A DNA stretch of 64,000 nucleotides from an uncultured Ignavibacteria bacterium (GCA_913061095.1 CAJXVM010000020.1:1-64000), one strand, 5' to 3'. Counted from the stretch's first letter, positions 51,291 to 60,643 are shown. Notes: a model not told the origin generated them from the letters alone. Numbers and translations are program-made.

Positions 51291-52565
51291 TCAGTCCGCG
51301 AGCACGAGCTGGCCGTTGTTGAAAATGCCGATCGCACGGCCAGTCAGTGCGCGACCGTGGAAGGGACTGTTGCGCGATTTTGACTTGAAGCGATGGACGT
51401 CGACGGTCCACTCCGCCGCGAGATCCAGCAGAGTCAGATTGGCGCGCTGTCCCTCCTCGATACGCAGCTCGGGCAGCCCGATGATGCGCCGCGGATTGGT
51501 TGAGAGTTTCTCGATCAGCTGCGGCAGTGTGAGCCACTGCTCGAGGAGCAGCTCCGTCACCGAAAGACCGACGGCTGTCTCAAGCCCGATGATGCCGAAG
51601 GGAGCGTAAACGAATTCGACTTCTTTTTCGAACCCTGCATGCGGCGCGTGATCCGTTGCGATCACATCGGCCACGCCGTCGCGCAGCGCTTCCTTCATGG
51701 CGCGCACGTCGTCGGCAGTGCGCAGCGGGGGGTTCATCTTGACATTCGAATCATAGCTGCGCACGGCCTCGTCGGTGAGCGCGAAGTGATGCGGCGCGAC
51801 TTCGGCGGTGACATGCAGGCCTTTTTCTTTCGCGGCGCGGACGGCATTCGCCGCACCGATTGTGCTCATATGCGCAAGGTGATATCGGCCGTTCACATAC
51901 TCGGTGAACATGATATCACGGGCCACGACCGCGTCTTCCGACAGCCGGGGGATCGGTGGCAGACCGAGTTCGGTGGAAACGATGCTTTCGTTCATCGAGC
52001 CGCCGGTGAACAGGTGCGGATCCTCGGCATGCTGGATGACGGGAACGTCGAACATCGAGGCGTACTCGAGAGCGATGCGCAGAACCTTGGTGTTGTGGAC
52101 CGGACTCCCGTCATCAGAGAAACCGACGGCGCCGGCCTTGCGCAGCTCCACCATGGGAGCGATGGCCTCGCCTTTGCGTTCCTTGGTGATCGCGGCGATG
52201 GGATACACGTCGACCGGGAGGCCCTTCGCCTTCTCATAAATATATGCCACGACGGATGCATTGTCGATCGGAGGATCGGTGTTGGGCATACACGCGACGG
52301 CGGTGAAACCTCCCGCAGCGGCCGATGCAGCACCGCTGCGGATATCCTCCTTGTGCTCGAATCCCGGCTCACGGAAATGCACATGCATGTCGCAGAGCCC
52401 GGGGACGATGGTTTTCCCCTTCAGGTCGATCTCCTCACTGTCCGAAGCGGAGAGGGAGGGGCCGAGCTTATCGATCGTCCCATCGACGATGAGCAAATCC
52501 TGTTCCGTGTCGAGCCCGGTGACGGGATCGACCATACGGGCGTTCTTGAAAAGAAAGGATGCCAT
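51291..52565 (-). CDS. pyrC: Dihydroorotase, type I
   Basis: A 424-residue zinc amidohydrolase of de novo pyrimidine synthesis, interconverting carbamoyl aspartate and dihydroorotate. Zinc ligands lie in CDMHVHFREPGFEHKEDI, the HxH at about residues 60-62. ACMPNTDPPID, VTAEVAPHHFALTDE and the catalytic Asp in ATDHAPH are present. This pattern fits class I rather than the E. coli type. The gene starts 3 nt after the pyrB stop and is co-transcribed with it and pyrR. Confidence 0.95.
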   Translation of the reverse strand: MASFLFKNARMVDPVTGLDTEQDLLIVDGTIDKLGPSLSASDSEEIDLKGKTIVPGLCDMHVHFREPGFEHKEDIRSGAASAAAGGFTAVACMPNTDPPIDNASVVAYIYEKAKGLPVDVYPIAAITKERKGEAIAPMVELRKAGAVGFSDDGSPVHNTKVLRIALEYASMFDVPVIQHAEDPHLFTGGSMNESIVSTELGLPPIPRLSEDAVVARDIMFTEYVNGRYHLAHMSTIGAANAVRAAKEKGLHVTAEVAPHHFALTDEAVRSYDSNVKMNPPLRTADDVRAMKEALRDGVADVIATDHAPHAGFEKEVEFVYAPFGIIGLETAVGLSVTELLLEQWLTLPQLIEKLSTNPRRIIGLPELRIEEGQRANLTLLDLAAEWTVDVHRFKSKSRNSPFHGRALTGRAIGIFNNGQLVLAD

Positions 52566-52568
52566 GAA

Positions 52569-53495
52569 TTACTCCGCTTTGGTTCCGATGAGATAAAGGA
52601 CCGCCATGCGAATGGCCACGCCGTTGGTGACCTGGGGGAGGATGACGGAGTACGGACCGTCGGCGACTTCCGATTCGATTTCGACGCCGCGGTTGATGGG
52701 ACCCGGATGCAGCACGGTAACTTCCCGGCCCAGCCGGTCGAGGCGATCACGCGTGATGCCGAAGGTCTGGTTGTACTCGCGCAGGGTGGGGAAGTCGGCG
52801 CCCGCATCACGTTCGAGCTGGATGCGCAGCACGTTGACGGCATCACTGAACTGCAGTGCTTCGTCCACATCGTGGAAGATGCGCACGCCGAGTTTCTCGA
52901 GATCGTACGGCATCATGCTCGGCGGACCGCAGACTGCCACGTCCGCGCCCATGGTGAGCAGACCGTAAATATTCGATCGTGCCACGCGGGAGTGCGCGAT
53001 GTCGCCGATGATGCAGACGTTGAGTCCGTCCAGCGATCCGTGCTTCTGCCGCAGTGTGCACATGTCGAGCAGCGCCTGCGTGGGATGCTCATGAGCGCCG
53101 TCACCCGCGTTGATGAAGCGGCTGGTGCAGCGCTTGCTGAGGAAATGTCCCGCCCCTGCTGCGCTGTGCCGCATGACCACGATGTCGACTTTCATTGCTT
53201 CGATGTTTCGCGCGGTATCGAGCAGGGTTTCGCCTTTCTTGACGCTGCTCGAACCCGCTGCGAAGTTCACCACGTCGGCGGAGAGGCGGCGTTCTGCGAG
53301 TTCAAAGGAAATGCGCGTGCGGGTGCTGTTCTCGAAAAACAGGTTGACCACTGTCTTGCCCTGCAGTGTGGGCACCTTTTTAATAGGGCGATCGAGGATC
53401 TCCAGAAACGTATCCGTGGAATCGAGAATGAGGGTGATATCCTCTTTCGGGACGTTCTGGAGACCGAGCAGATGATCGATGTGTAGCGAGGCCAT
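52569..53495 (-). CDS. pyrB: Aspartate carbamoyltransferase catalytic subunit
   Basis: A 308-residue transferase forming carbamoyl aspartate. It contains the carbamoyl phosphate site FFENSTRTRISFELA, the loop SSSVKKGETLLDTARN, HPTQALLDMCTL, and the C-terminal HPGPINRGVEI. No pyrI regulatory subunit is adjacent, as expected for this lineage. ATG 53495 (MASLHIDHLLGL) is chosen. The longer open frame is unrelated and overlaps pyrR. Confidence 0.95.
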   Translation of the reverse strand: MASLHIDHLLGLQNVPKEDITLILDSTDTFLEILDRPIKKVPTLQGKTVVNLFFENSTRTRISFELAERRLSADVVNFAAGSSSVKKGETLLDTARNIEAMKVDIVVMRHSAAGAGHFLSKRCTSRFINAGDGAHEHPTQALLDMCTLRQKHGSLDGLNVCIIGDIAHSRVARSNIYGLLTMGADVAVCGPPSMMPYDLEKLGVRIFHDVDEALQFSDAVNVLRIQLERDAGADFPTLREYNQTFGITRDRLDRLGREVTVLHPGPINRGVEIESEVADGPYSVILPQVTNGVAIRMAVLYLIGTKAE

Positions 53496-53520
53496 AATGC
53501 TCCGTGTTCCTGGGGATGCG

Positions 53521-54063
53521 TTAATCGTCAATGGAGACCAGGTCAATGCCGTCGTGTCCGTCGACTTCCTTGAGACGAACGCGGATTTCCTGGCCGCGGG
53601 ATGTCGTGACATTCTTGCCGATGAAATCGGCGCGGATGGGCAATTCGCGGTGGCCGCGATCGACCAGTACCACGAGCTGAATCGTGCGCGCGCGGCCGAG
53701 ATCCACCAACGCATTGAGTGCCGAGCGTACCGTTCGACCGGTGAACAGAACGTCGTCGACGAGGATCACCTGCCGGCCGGTGATGTCGAAGCTGATGTCT
53801 GTGGCGCGTACTTCCGGCTGCTTGAGGTGCTGGCGAACATCGTCACGGTACAGTGTGACATCAAGCACACCGACGTCGGGCTGCCGCCCCTCGATTTCAT
53901 TGAGCTTCGCCGCGAGCCGATTGGCGACGAATTCGCCGCGCGTGCGCAGACCGATGACGGCCAGCTGTTCGATGGACTGGTTGCGCTCGAGAATCTCATG
54001 CGCGAGACGCGATAGCATGCGCTCGAAGCCGTGCTCGTCGAGGATGTGTTGCAGGATGGTCAT
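53521..54063 (-). CDS. pyrR: PyrR bifunctional pyr operon regulator / uracil phosphoribosyltransferase
   Basis: A 180-residue PRTase-fold protein with the PRPP motif VILVDDVLFTGRTVRSALNA and the N-terminal RLAHEILERN. In Firmicutes PyrR binds pyr mRNA and causes attenuation. It lies directly upstream of pyrB (25-nt gap), consistent with pyr control, but I see no obvious PyrR binding loop or terminator in the short gap. Its start overlaps the cinA stop by 4 bp. Confidence 0.9.
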   Translation of the reverse strand: MTILQHILDEHGFERMLSRLAHEILERNQSIEQLAVIGLRTRGEFVANRLAAKLNEIEGRQPDVGVLDVTLYRDDVRQHLKQPEVRATDISFDITGRQVILVDDVLFTGRTVRSALNALVDLGRARTIQLVVLVDRGHRELPIRADFIGKNVTTSRGQEIRVRLKEVDGHDGIDLVSIDD

Positions 54064-55328
54064 GAAGACTCCGTGAGTTCCGTGGGGATCGGGGGAAGGC
54101 TGCGCAGTCGACGCCGCAGCATATCGAGCGCGGCCTGTGCGGCGCGCTGCTTGGTGCGGATACGACTGCCGCCGAAATAAAAATTATGGGCGAACGTTCC
54201 GGTCTCACTGCTGATGCCGATCCAGACGAGACCGACGGGTTTTTCGGCACTGCCACCGGTCGGGCCGGCAATACCTGTCGTGGAAATGCCGATGGCGCCG
54301 CCGGAACGCTGCCGAATGCCATCTGCCATGGCCTCCGCGCATTCCCTGCTGACAGCACCGTGGTCGCGGAGAGTGGATTCATCGACACCGAGCAGCTCGG
54401 TTTTGCTCTCGTTACTGTATGTAACCACGCCGCGTTCGAACCAGTCTGAACTGCCCGGCACATTCGTAAGCTTGTCGGTGATCAGTCCGCCCGTACACGA
54501 CTCGGCGACGCTCACCATCAGTCCCGTCTCTTTGAGCAGTGCGCCCACGACTTCCTCGAGCGTCTGCCGGCCGGAGCCGAAAACATATTCTCCGGCGCGC
54601 TGTTCGACGAATTCGCGCAGGCGTCCGATGCGATCGCTGACGGACTGCTCGTCGTCACCGCGGGCAGTGATGCGGATGCGCACGCCGAGCGGGGAGGGAA
54701 GAAAGGCCACGCTGGCATCCTCGACCAGTGTCGCAATGCCATCGAGCCGCGCAGAGAGGGTGGACTCAGGGATACCTGTAGTCAGGAGGGTCAGGGATCC
54801 GCGTTTTCGTTGAAAATTTTGCCGCAGTTGCGGCAAAATATAATTGTCGACCATGGCATGCATTTCATAGGGCACGCCGGGGGTGACGAAGAAGTGTTTG
54901 CCGTCTCGCGCGAAATGGTATCCCGGGGCAGTGCCATCATGGTTGCGTATGATTTCCGCTCCGGCCGGTACCATTGCCTGGTCGCGGTTGACATCAGTGA
55001 CCTGGCGGTTGCGGTCTGAAAACATGCGCTCGATGTCTCCGAGCACGATCTCGTTAAAGACAAGGTCCGTGTTAAAAAACGCACAGACTGCCTCGCGAGT
55101 GATATCGTCATGCGTCGGTCCGAGGCCTCCCGTCGCGATCACGACGTCCTGCTGCTCCCAGGCACGCCGGAATTCCTCAAGCAGCTGCGAGCGGTCATCC
55201 CCGACAGCAGTGATTCTCCGGACGTCGACGCCGAGCAGACTGAGCTGTTCCCCCAGCCAGGAGGCGTTCGTGTTCACGACCTGGCCGATAAGTAATTCGT
55301 CACCAATGGATAGGATTTCTGCGTTCAT
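54060..55328 (-). CDS. cinA: CinA family protein (NMN amidohydrolase/ADP-ribose pyrophosphatase type)
   Basis: A 422-residue protein. The N-terminal molybdopterin-binding-like domain shows AEILSIGDELLIGQVVNTNA and VIATGGLGPTHDDITREA. The C-terminal CinA domain shows VSVAESCTGGLITDKLTNVP, YSNESKTELLGV and STTGIAGPTGGSAEKPVG. In other bacteria the C-terminal domain deamidates NMN to recycle pyridine nucleotide. ATG 55328 (MNAEIL) is chosen over an extended frame at 55367. First gene of a run through pyrR, pyrB, pyrC, lipoprotein, GT fusion, accA and thioesterase. Confidence 0.92.
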   Translation of the reverse strand: MNAEILSIGDELLIGQVVNTNASWLGEQLSLLGVDVRRITAVGDDRSQLLEEFRRAWEQQDVVIATGGLGPTHDDITREAVCAFFNTDLVFNEIVLGDIERMFSDRNRQVTDVNRDQAMVPAGAEIIRNHDGTAPGYHFARDGKHFFVTPGVPYEMHAMVDNYILPQLRQNFQRKRGSLTLLTTGIPESTLSARLDGIATLVEDASVAFLPSPLGVRIRITARGDDEQSVSDRIGRLREFVEQRAGEYVFGSGRQTLEEVVGALLKETGLMVSVAESCTGGLITDKLTNVPGSSDWFERGVVTYSNESKTELLGVDESTLRDHGAVSRECAEAMADGIRQRSGGAIGISTTGIAGPTGGSAEKPVGLVWIGISSETGTFAHNFYFGGSRIRTKQRAAQAALDMLRRRLRSLPPIPTELTESS

Positions 55329-55348
55329 TCGGTGCATCCAATTCCAGA

Positions 55349-55378
55349 AAATATATCGACTCGACAAGGGAAAACCAA
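55349..55378 (-). promoter_or_regulatory. cinA-pyrR-pyrB operon promoter
   Basis: Minus strand TTG (55378-55376), exactly 20 nt, TATATTT (55355-55349), 20 nt before the ATG at 55328. It is back-to-back with the EF-G2 promoter. Confidence 0.5.
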
Positions 55379-55393
55379 AGCGCCGCGGTCCAT

Positions 55394-55423
55394 TTGCAAC
55401 TTAGTCCACACCGGCATAAATTT
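55394..55423 (+). promoter_or_regulatory. EF-G2 operon promoter
   Basis: TTG (55394-55396), exactly 20 nt, TAAATTT (55417-55423). The predicted leader to the TTG start at 55482 is about 55 nt. Its -33 lies 15 nt from the divergent cinA -33. Confidence 0.5.
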
Positions 55424-55481
55424 AAGGATTGTACGATGACGAAATCGATGTACTCTATATGCTTATTGCCAGGAGGAACCC

Positions 55482-57575
55482 TTGAAAGAATTCACCCCCG
55501 ACAAAATCAGGAATGTGGCCTTGATCGGCCATGGAAGCTCCGGAAAAACCACGCTGGCGGACGCAATGCTGCTGACGTCCGGAGCGGTGACGCGCATCGG
55601 GCGCATTGAAGACGGGACGACGGTCTCGGATTACCATTCCGATGAAATCGAGCGTCAGATCTCCATCAACAGCACCCTGCTGTCCACCGAATTCATGGGG
55701 AACAAGCTCAATATTCTTGATACGCCCGGGTATTCCGATTTTATCGGGGATGTGATTTCAAGTCTCCGCGTCGTTGACAGTGCGCTGCTCGTTCTCAAGT
55801 CCGTCGAGGGCGTGGAAGTCGGCAGTGAGCTCGTCTGGAAATACGCGGAAAAGGCCGATGTGCCGGTCGTCATCGCGGTGAACAAAATGAACAACGAGCA
55901 CGCCGATTTCGAACGCGTGTACGAGGAGGCGAAAACCCGCTTCGGCAACGACCTGATTATCGCGCAGTTCCCGGTTAACAAGGGACCGAACTTCAACCAG
56001 TGTATCGACGTCGTGCGCAAGAAGCTGATGACCTTTTCCACGGACGGCAGCGGCAAGTACGAGGAAAGCGACGTGCCCGCCGAGCATCAGGAGCGCGTGG
56101 AGGCCGAGCACCAGGCCATGCTCGAGAAAGTCGCCGAATCTTCCGAGGAACTCCTCAACGCCTTTTTCGAAAACGGAACCCTCTCCGATGAAGAACTCGC
56201 CGAAGGATTCAGAACCGCCATCCGTGAGCGCAAGATTTACCCCGTGTTCTGCATGGCGGGCGATGTGAATATCGGGGTCGGACGCATGATGGAATTCCTC
56301 ATCAACTACTGTCCCGACCCGGTGTCCGGAAAGACTTTCGATGCGGTCAAGACGGACTCCGACGAGACCGTGACCATCACTCCCGATCCGGATTCGAATG
56401 ACGTTGCGGCGTTTACTTTCAAAACGATCTCTGAACCGCACGTCGGAGAGCTCTCCCTGTTCCGCGTTTATAACGGAACAATCACTGCGGGGCAGGACCT
56501 CGTCAATCAGAACAGCGGAAAGACCGAACGACTCAATCAGCTCTATGCTCTCCGCGGACGCGAACGCTTCGAGGTTAGCAAGGTCCATGTCGGTGACATC
56601 GGCGCCGTGGTAAAACTCAAGGATACGCATACCAACAACACGCTCACCGCCAAGTCATTTCCCGTGCAAATTCCGCCGATCAAGTTTCCCGAGCCCGTCA
56701 TGGTCAGCGCGGTCAAGGCCAAGGCGAAGGGCGATGAAGAGAAAATCGGTACCGGTCTGCACACCCTGCATGAGGAGGATCCCGCTTTCCAGGTAAAGGT
56801 TGATCAGGAAACCGGTGAAACCATCGTACTCGGTCAGGGTGAAATTCACATCAGCATCATGACCAAACGCCTCAAAGAGCGCTTCGGAGTGGATGTCGAG
56901 CTCAAGGCCCCGCGCATCCCATACCGCGAGACGGTGCGAAAGGCATCCGACGTGTCTTATCGTCACAAAAAGCAGACAGGCGGTGCCGGACAGTATGCCG
57001 AGGTGTATATCAAACTCGAACCCCAGCCGCGCGGTGACGGCTACGAGTTCGTCGACAGTATCGTCGGCGGTGTCATCAGCGGACGCTTCATCCCGGCTGT
57101 CGACAAGGGCATTCAGGAGCAGATGAACAGGGGTGTGGTTGCCGGGTACCAGATGGTCGACATGAAGGTCACGCTCTACGATGGCAGTCAGCACACTGTC
57201 GACTCGAATGAAATGGCATTCAAGATCGCAGCACAGCAGGCATTCAAGAAGGCCGTGCAGGATGCGAGTCCTACGATGCTCGAACCGATCTATGACATCA
57301 CCGTTACCGTACCCGATGAGTTCATGGGCGATGTCATGGGCGATATTTCCAGTCATCGCGGCAAGATTCAGGGCATGGAGGCGGAAGGTCCCTTCCAGAT
57401 TATCCGTGCCCGGGTGCCCCTCGCGGAATTGCACAACTATGCGACGCGTCTGCGTTCGATCACACAGGGACGCGGCATTTACACGCGCACCTTCTCGCAT
57501 TACGAGGAAGTGCCGCATGAGGTGCAGTTGAAAATCATCGAGGAAGCGAAGGCCGCCAAAGAAGAGGAGTCCTGA
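55482..57575 (+). CDS. Elongation factor G paralogue (EF-G2 type)
   Basis: A 697-residue translational GTPase with the five-domain EF-G layout. It is the EF-G2 paralogue: the P-loop is GHGSSGKTTL rather than AHIDAGKTT, and the G3 motif is DTPGYSDF (Tyr84 where EF-G has His). The G4 motif reads NKMN (134-137), with Asn in place of the Asp that selects guanine. The TTG start is supported by a perfect AGGAGG (55471-55476). The stop overlaps the spacing of the SLBB gene (TGA-GTG), coupling this factor to an exopolysaccharide unit. The role of EF-G2 proteins is not settled. Confidence 0.9.
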   Translation: MKEFTPDKIRNVALIGHGSSGKTTLADAMLLTSGAVTRIGRIEDGTTVSDYHSDEIERQISINSTLLSTEFMGNKLNILDTPGYSDFIGDVISSLRVVDSALLVLKSVEGVEVGSELVWKYAEKADVPVVIAVNKMNNEHADFERVYEEAKTRFGNDLIIAQFPVNKGPNFNQCIDVVRKKLMTFSTDGSGKYEESDVPAEHQERVEAEHQAMLEKVAESSEELLNAFFENGTLSDEELAEGFRTAIRERKIYPVFCMAGDVNIGVGRMMEFLINYCPDPVSGKTFDAVKTDSDETVTITPDPDSNDVAAFTFKTISEPHVGELSLFRVYNGTITAGQDLVNQNSGKTERLNQLYALRGRERFEVSKVHVGDIGAVVKLKDTHTNNTLTAKSFPVQIPPIKFPEPVMVSAVKAKAKGDEEKIGTGLHTLHEEDPAFQVKVDQETGETIVLGQGEIHISIMTKRLKERFGVDVELKAPRIPYRETVRKASDVSYRHKKQTGGAGQYAEVYIKLEPQPRGDGYEFVDSIVGGVISGRFIPAVDKGIQEQMNRGVVAGYQMVDMKVTLYDGSQHTVDSNEMAFKIAAQQAFKKAVQDASPTMLEPIYDITVTVPDEFMGDVMGDISSHRGKIQGMEAEGPFQIIRARVPLAELHNYATRLRSITQGRGIYTRTFSHYEEVPHEVQLKIIEEAKAAKEEES

Positions 57576-58118
57576 GTGCGCGCACGCACTGTCATTATTG
57601 CGCTGTTGGTCATCCTGGGATCTGTGCCGGTGCAGGCACAGATCCTGGATGACGGGAACATGCTCAACCGACCCACCTTCGCCAATCAGGGCGGTTCCTA
57701 TTACAATTTTTCCAGCGGCAGCGGCTGCGACCTGATGGTGAGCGTGTGGGGGTATGTCGGAAATCCCGGCCGCTACCGCGTTCCCTGTGAAACCAATCTG
57801 CTCGATCTGCTCTCCTACTGCGGGGGACCTCTGACCCGGGGCGGAACGGAAGCCTTTCTCTATGAAATCAAAATCGTTCGCAAGGGCGGCGCGGATCGCG
57901 AGAACGAAATCGCGGAGGTATTCGAGGTGGATCTCGAAAAATATCTGGAACTGCGTGACGTACCCACCGTGACATCCGAGTTATTGCTCTTTCCCGGCGA
58001 TTTGATTATTGTTGACGGACAGGAACAGAGCAATATGGTCCTGCGTATCGCCCAGATCATTGTGGCGATCGCTTCCATCGTGACTTCAACGGTCGCGGTG
58101 ATCAATCTCACGAAATAA
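57576..58118 (+). CDS. SLBB-domain polysaccharide export-type protein
   Basis: A 180-residue protein with an N-terminal signal peptide (ends near VPVQAQ), one SLBB/beta-grasp domain (SVWGYVGNPGRYRVPCETNL, LSYCGGPLTRGGT), the motif LLLFPGDLIIVDG and a C-terminal TM (about residues 155-176). It lacks the poly-export domain of Wza, so it is a truncated or accessory export component. GTG start directly after the EF-G2 stop with GAGGAG upstream. It precedes the tyrosine autokinase that normally partners such exporters. Confidence 0.8.
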   Translation: MRARTVIIALLVILGSVPVQAQILDDGNMLNRPTFANQGGSYYNFSSGSGCDLMVSVWGYVGNPGRYRVPCETNLLDLLSYCGGPLTRGGTEAFLYEIKIVRKGGADRENEIAEVFEVDLEKYLELRDVPTVTSELLLFPGDLIIVDGQEQSNMVLRIAQIIVAIASIVTSTVAVINLTK

Positions 58119-58210
58119 TTGTGAGAGGAGTGCCCGAAGCTCGCCGTTTCGGGACACACGCGGCAGGTGAGAACGCGTGGATTCCATATCAGAGGATGAG
58201 TGATACCTGA

Positions 58211-60589
58211 ATGACCGCAAGAGATGATTTCAATAAGCAGGTACAGGAGTACCTGCGCATCGCCATCGAAGGGAAGTGGGTGATCCTCGCGATCTTCGTG
58301 ATCGTTGTCGCCGCTACCTGGCTGTATACCATGCAGCAGGATGACATATACTCTGCCGGGGCCACGGTGCGCCTGAAGCCATCAAAAGACCTGCTCAGCG
58401 GTCAGCCGGGGCAGGGCGGACTCGAAGGTCTCGGATGGGGCGGTGAGCGGATTCTTGCCAATGAAATCCAGATGATGCACAGCGATGATATCGCTGAACG
58501 TGTTGCGACGATGCTCATGGCCGGCCGGCGCGATCTGAATGCGCTGTCCGACACGCTGCCCATTCTCAAGGCCCGTCAGCGTCCATCCACCCTTCGCAAA
58601 ATCGCCCGGCAGCTCAGTCTTGAAGACTTTTTTGTCTCCATGGGCATGGCGAAGCTGGACACGTCGTCGCGCCTGGCAACGGAACCAATGGTTGCCGCGC
58701 GCGCGCGGGCACAGATGCGGGCGGAGCAGGTGCGCGGTGTCGACTTCATCCGCATCTCCGTGTCATCGACCTCCCCGGTGGAAGCCGCGACACTGGCCAA
58801 CCTCTTTGTCGATGCCTATCAGCAGCGCAATCTCGAGTCCGCCCGCCAGAGTGTGACGACGGCTCGCAGCTTCCTCGAGAGCCAGCTGGATGACAAGAAG
58901 GATTCGCTATCCCAGGTAGAGAATGCCGTGCGCGGGTTCCAGCAGTCCAAGGGGTTTGTCAGTCTCGATGCCGAGACGAGCAATCTCATTTCACAGCTCA
59001 GTACATACGAGGCGCAGAGGGAGCAGACCGTCATTGAACTCCAGGGCGCACAGAAAATTCGCAGTGAGCTGCGCGCTCAGCTCGCGGAAATCGAACCGAA
59101 TCTTGCGCGTCAGCTGAAAGAAGGTGTCGATCCGCAGCTGAAGAAGCTTCTCGAGAAAAAAGTGGAGCTCGAAGCAAGCATTCAGACTGCGGAATACAAC
59201 CGCAAGCAGACCCTTCGTACGCGTCCCGATCTCGAACCCTTCGCCCGCAAGGAGATCGAGGAACTGCAGCGGCAGCTCAAGGAAGTGCTCGAACAGATCG
59301 ATGTCGCGAGCCAGAACCTGCAGGATTCGGCGGATCTGACGGCTGCCCCCGTGGAGTACGCTCGTGAGCTCCGTCAGCAGATCCTGCAGAAAGACATTGA
59401 AATTGAATCCATGCGCGCGCGGCTCGCCAGCCTCGATCAAACCATCGCCGCGTACAACAAGAAGTTTGAGGCGATCCCTTCACAGACGATTGAGTTCGCG
59501 CGTCTCGAGCGCCGCCGCCAGAGTTACGATAAATTGTTTGCCCTGCTGGATGAGAAGTATCAGGAAGCACTGATCAATGAACAGACGACGATGGGCAACG
59601 TCGATATCGTCGACCGCGCCAAGGTTCCGGGACGGCCCGTCAAGCCCAATCGTCCGATGAACATGATTCTCGGAATTCTCGTCGGCCTCGGTCTCGGCTT
59701 CGGCGTCGCCATTCTGCTTCGGTACATGGACACAACCATCCGCAGCCCCGAGGATGTCGAAAAGATCGGTATCCCCGTCCTGACATTCATCCCCGCTTTC
59801 GGATCGGATGACAACAAGCTCGATCGCAATCAGACGCTTGTCACGCTGACAGCGCCGCAATCGCCCCCCAGCGAGTCTTACCGGACGATGCGAACGTCCA
59901 TCGAGAATTCACTGCCCGACCACGGCAAATCGAAAGCCGTGATATTCTCGAGCCCCGCTCCGAAGGAAGGGAAGTCCACCGCCATCGCGAATCTCGCCGT
60001 CAGCGCGGCGAACAGCGGGCGCAAGGTGCTGCTCGTGGATGCTGACCTGCGTCGTCCCGTCCAGCATCAGATTTTCGATGTTGAGCGCGAACCCGGCCTC
60101 TCTAATGCGTTGATCGGTGAGGTGCCTGTGCGAGAGTGCATCAAGAAGACAATGGTCCCGGGCCTGCACATAATTCCCTGCGGCAATATCCCCAGTCATC
60201 CCGCGGAGCTGCTCGGATCATCAAAAATGGAAAAATTCGTTTCGCTTGTGCGGCAGCATTATGATCTCGTGCTCTTCGATGCGCCGCCGGTGATCGCCAT
60301 GGCCGACACGCTGGTACTTGCGAAATACACCGACGGAGCCGTGATCATCGTCTCGGCCGGACAGACCAAATCGCTCGGCCTTGAGAAGGCGAGCGAGATG
60401 CTCACAGCCAACAACGCAAACGTTCTCGGTACGGTAGTCAACCGCTTCAACGCGAACAAGGTATACTATTCGTATTATCGCTACTATTACCAGAATTATT
60501 ATTACTATTCTCCCGACGGGGAACGGAAATCCCGGAAAACGCGCAAACGGAAATCTCCTGAAAAGGAACCCGAGGAAGCCGGATCGTGA
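58211..60589 (+). CDS. Polysaccharide biosynthesis tyrosine autokinase (Wzz-Wzc type)
   Basis: A 792-residue inner-membrane protein. TM1 (about residues 25-40), a periplasmic coiled coil of about 400 residues (Glu/Gln/Leu-rich), TM2 near 478-500 (NMILGILVGLGLGFGVAILL), then a BY-kinase: Walker A SSPAPKEGKSTAIA, VLLVDADLRRP and YDLVLFDAPPV. The C-terminus has 11 tyrosines in a 15-residue cluster (YYSYYRYYYQNYYYY), the autophosphorylation tail. It controls chain length and export of exopolysaccharide or capsule together with the SLBB protein just upstream. Confidence 0.95.
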   Translation: MTARDDFNKQVQEYLRIAIEGKWVILAIFVIVVAATWLYTMQQDDIYSAGATVRLKPSKDLLSGQPGQGGLEGLGWGGERILANEIQMMHSDDIAERVATMLMAGRRDLNALSDTLPILKARQRPSTLRKIARQLSLEDFFVSMGMAKLDTSSRLATEPMVAARARAQMRAEQVRGVDFIRISVSSTSPVEAATLANLFVDAYQQRNLESARQSVTTARSFLESQLDDKKDSLSQVENAVRGFQQSKGFVSLDAETSNLISQLSTYEAQREQTVIELQGAQKIRSELRAQLAEIEPNLARQLKEGVDPQLKKLLEKKVELEASIQTAEYNRKQTLRTRPDLEPFARKEIEELQRQLKEVLEQIDVASQNLQDSADLTAAPVEYARELRQQILQKDIEIESMRARLASLDQTIAAYNKKFEAIPSQTIEFARLERRRQSYDKLFALLDEKYQEALINEQTTMGNVDIVDRAKVPGRPVKPNRPMNMILGILVGLGLGFGVAILLRYMDTTIRSPEDVEKIGIPVLTFIPAFGSDDNKLDRNQTLVTLTAPQSPPSESYRTMRTSIENSLPDHGKSKAVIFSSPAPKEGKSTAIANLAVSAANSGRKVLLVDADLRRPVQHQIFDVEREPGLSNALIGEVPVRECIKKTMVPGLHIIPCGNIPSHPAELLGSSKMEKFVSLVRQHYDLVLFDAPPVIAMADTLVLAKYTDGAVIIVSAGQTKSLGLEKASEMLTANNANVLGTVVNRFNANKVYYSYYRYYYQNYYYYSPDGERKSRKTRKRKSPEKEPEEAGS

Positions 60590-60600
60590 TCCGGCTTTTT
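60577..60600 (+). terminator. Rho-independent terminator of the EF-G2/SLBB/autokinase unit
   Basis: AGCCGGAT-CGTG-ATCCGGCT (60577-60596) followed by T5 (60596-60600). It overlaps the autokinase stop codon (60587-60589). Confidence 0.85.
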
Positions 60601-60613
60601 CATGCCCGCGGCT

Positions 60614-60643
60614 TTGAAAACAAGACGGAAAAGCCTTAATTTT
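60614..60643 (+). promoter_or_regulatory. Tryptophanase promoter
   Basis: TTG (60614-60616), exactly 20 nt, TAATTTT (60637-60643). A transcript start near 60649 supports the ATG at 60715 and excludes the in-frame ATG at 60646. Confidence 0.5.

Noticed and set aside
51639-53486. A 615-codon open frame on the plus strand
   Set aside because: It is antisense to pyrC and pyrB and shows no domain.
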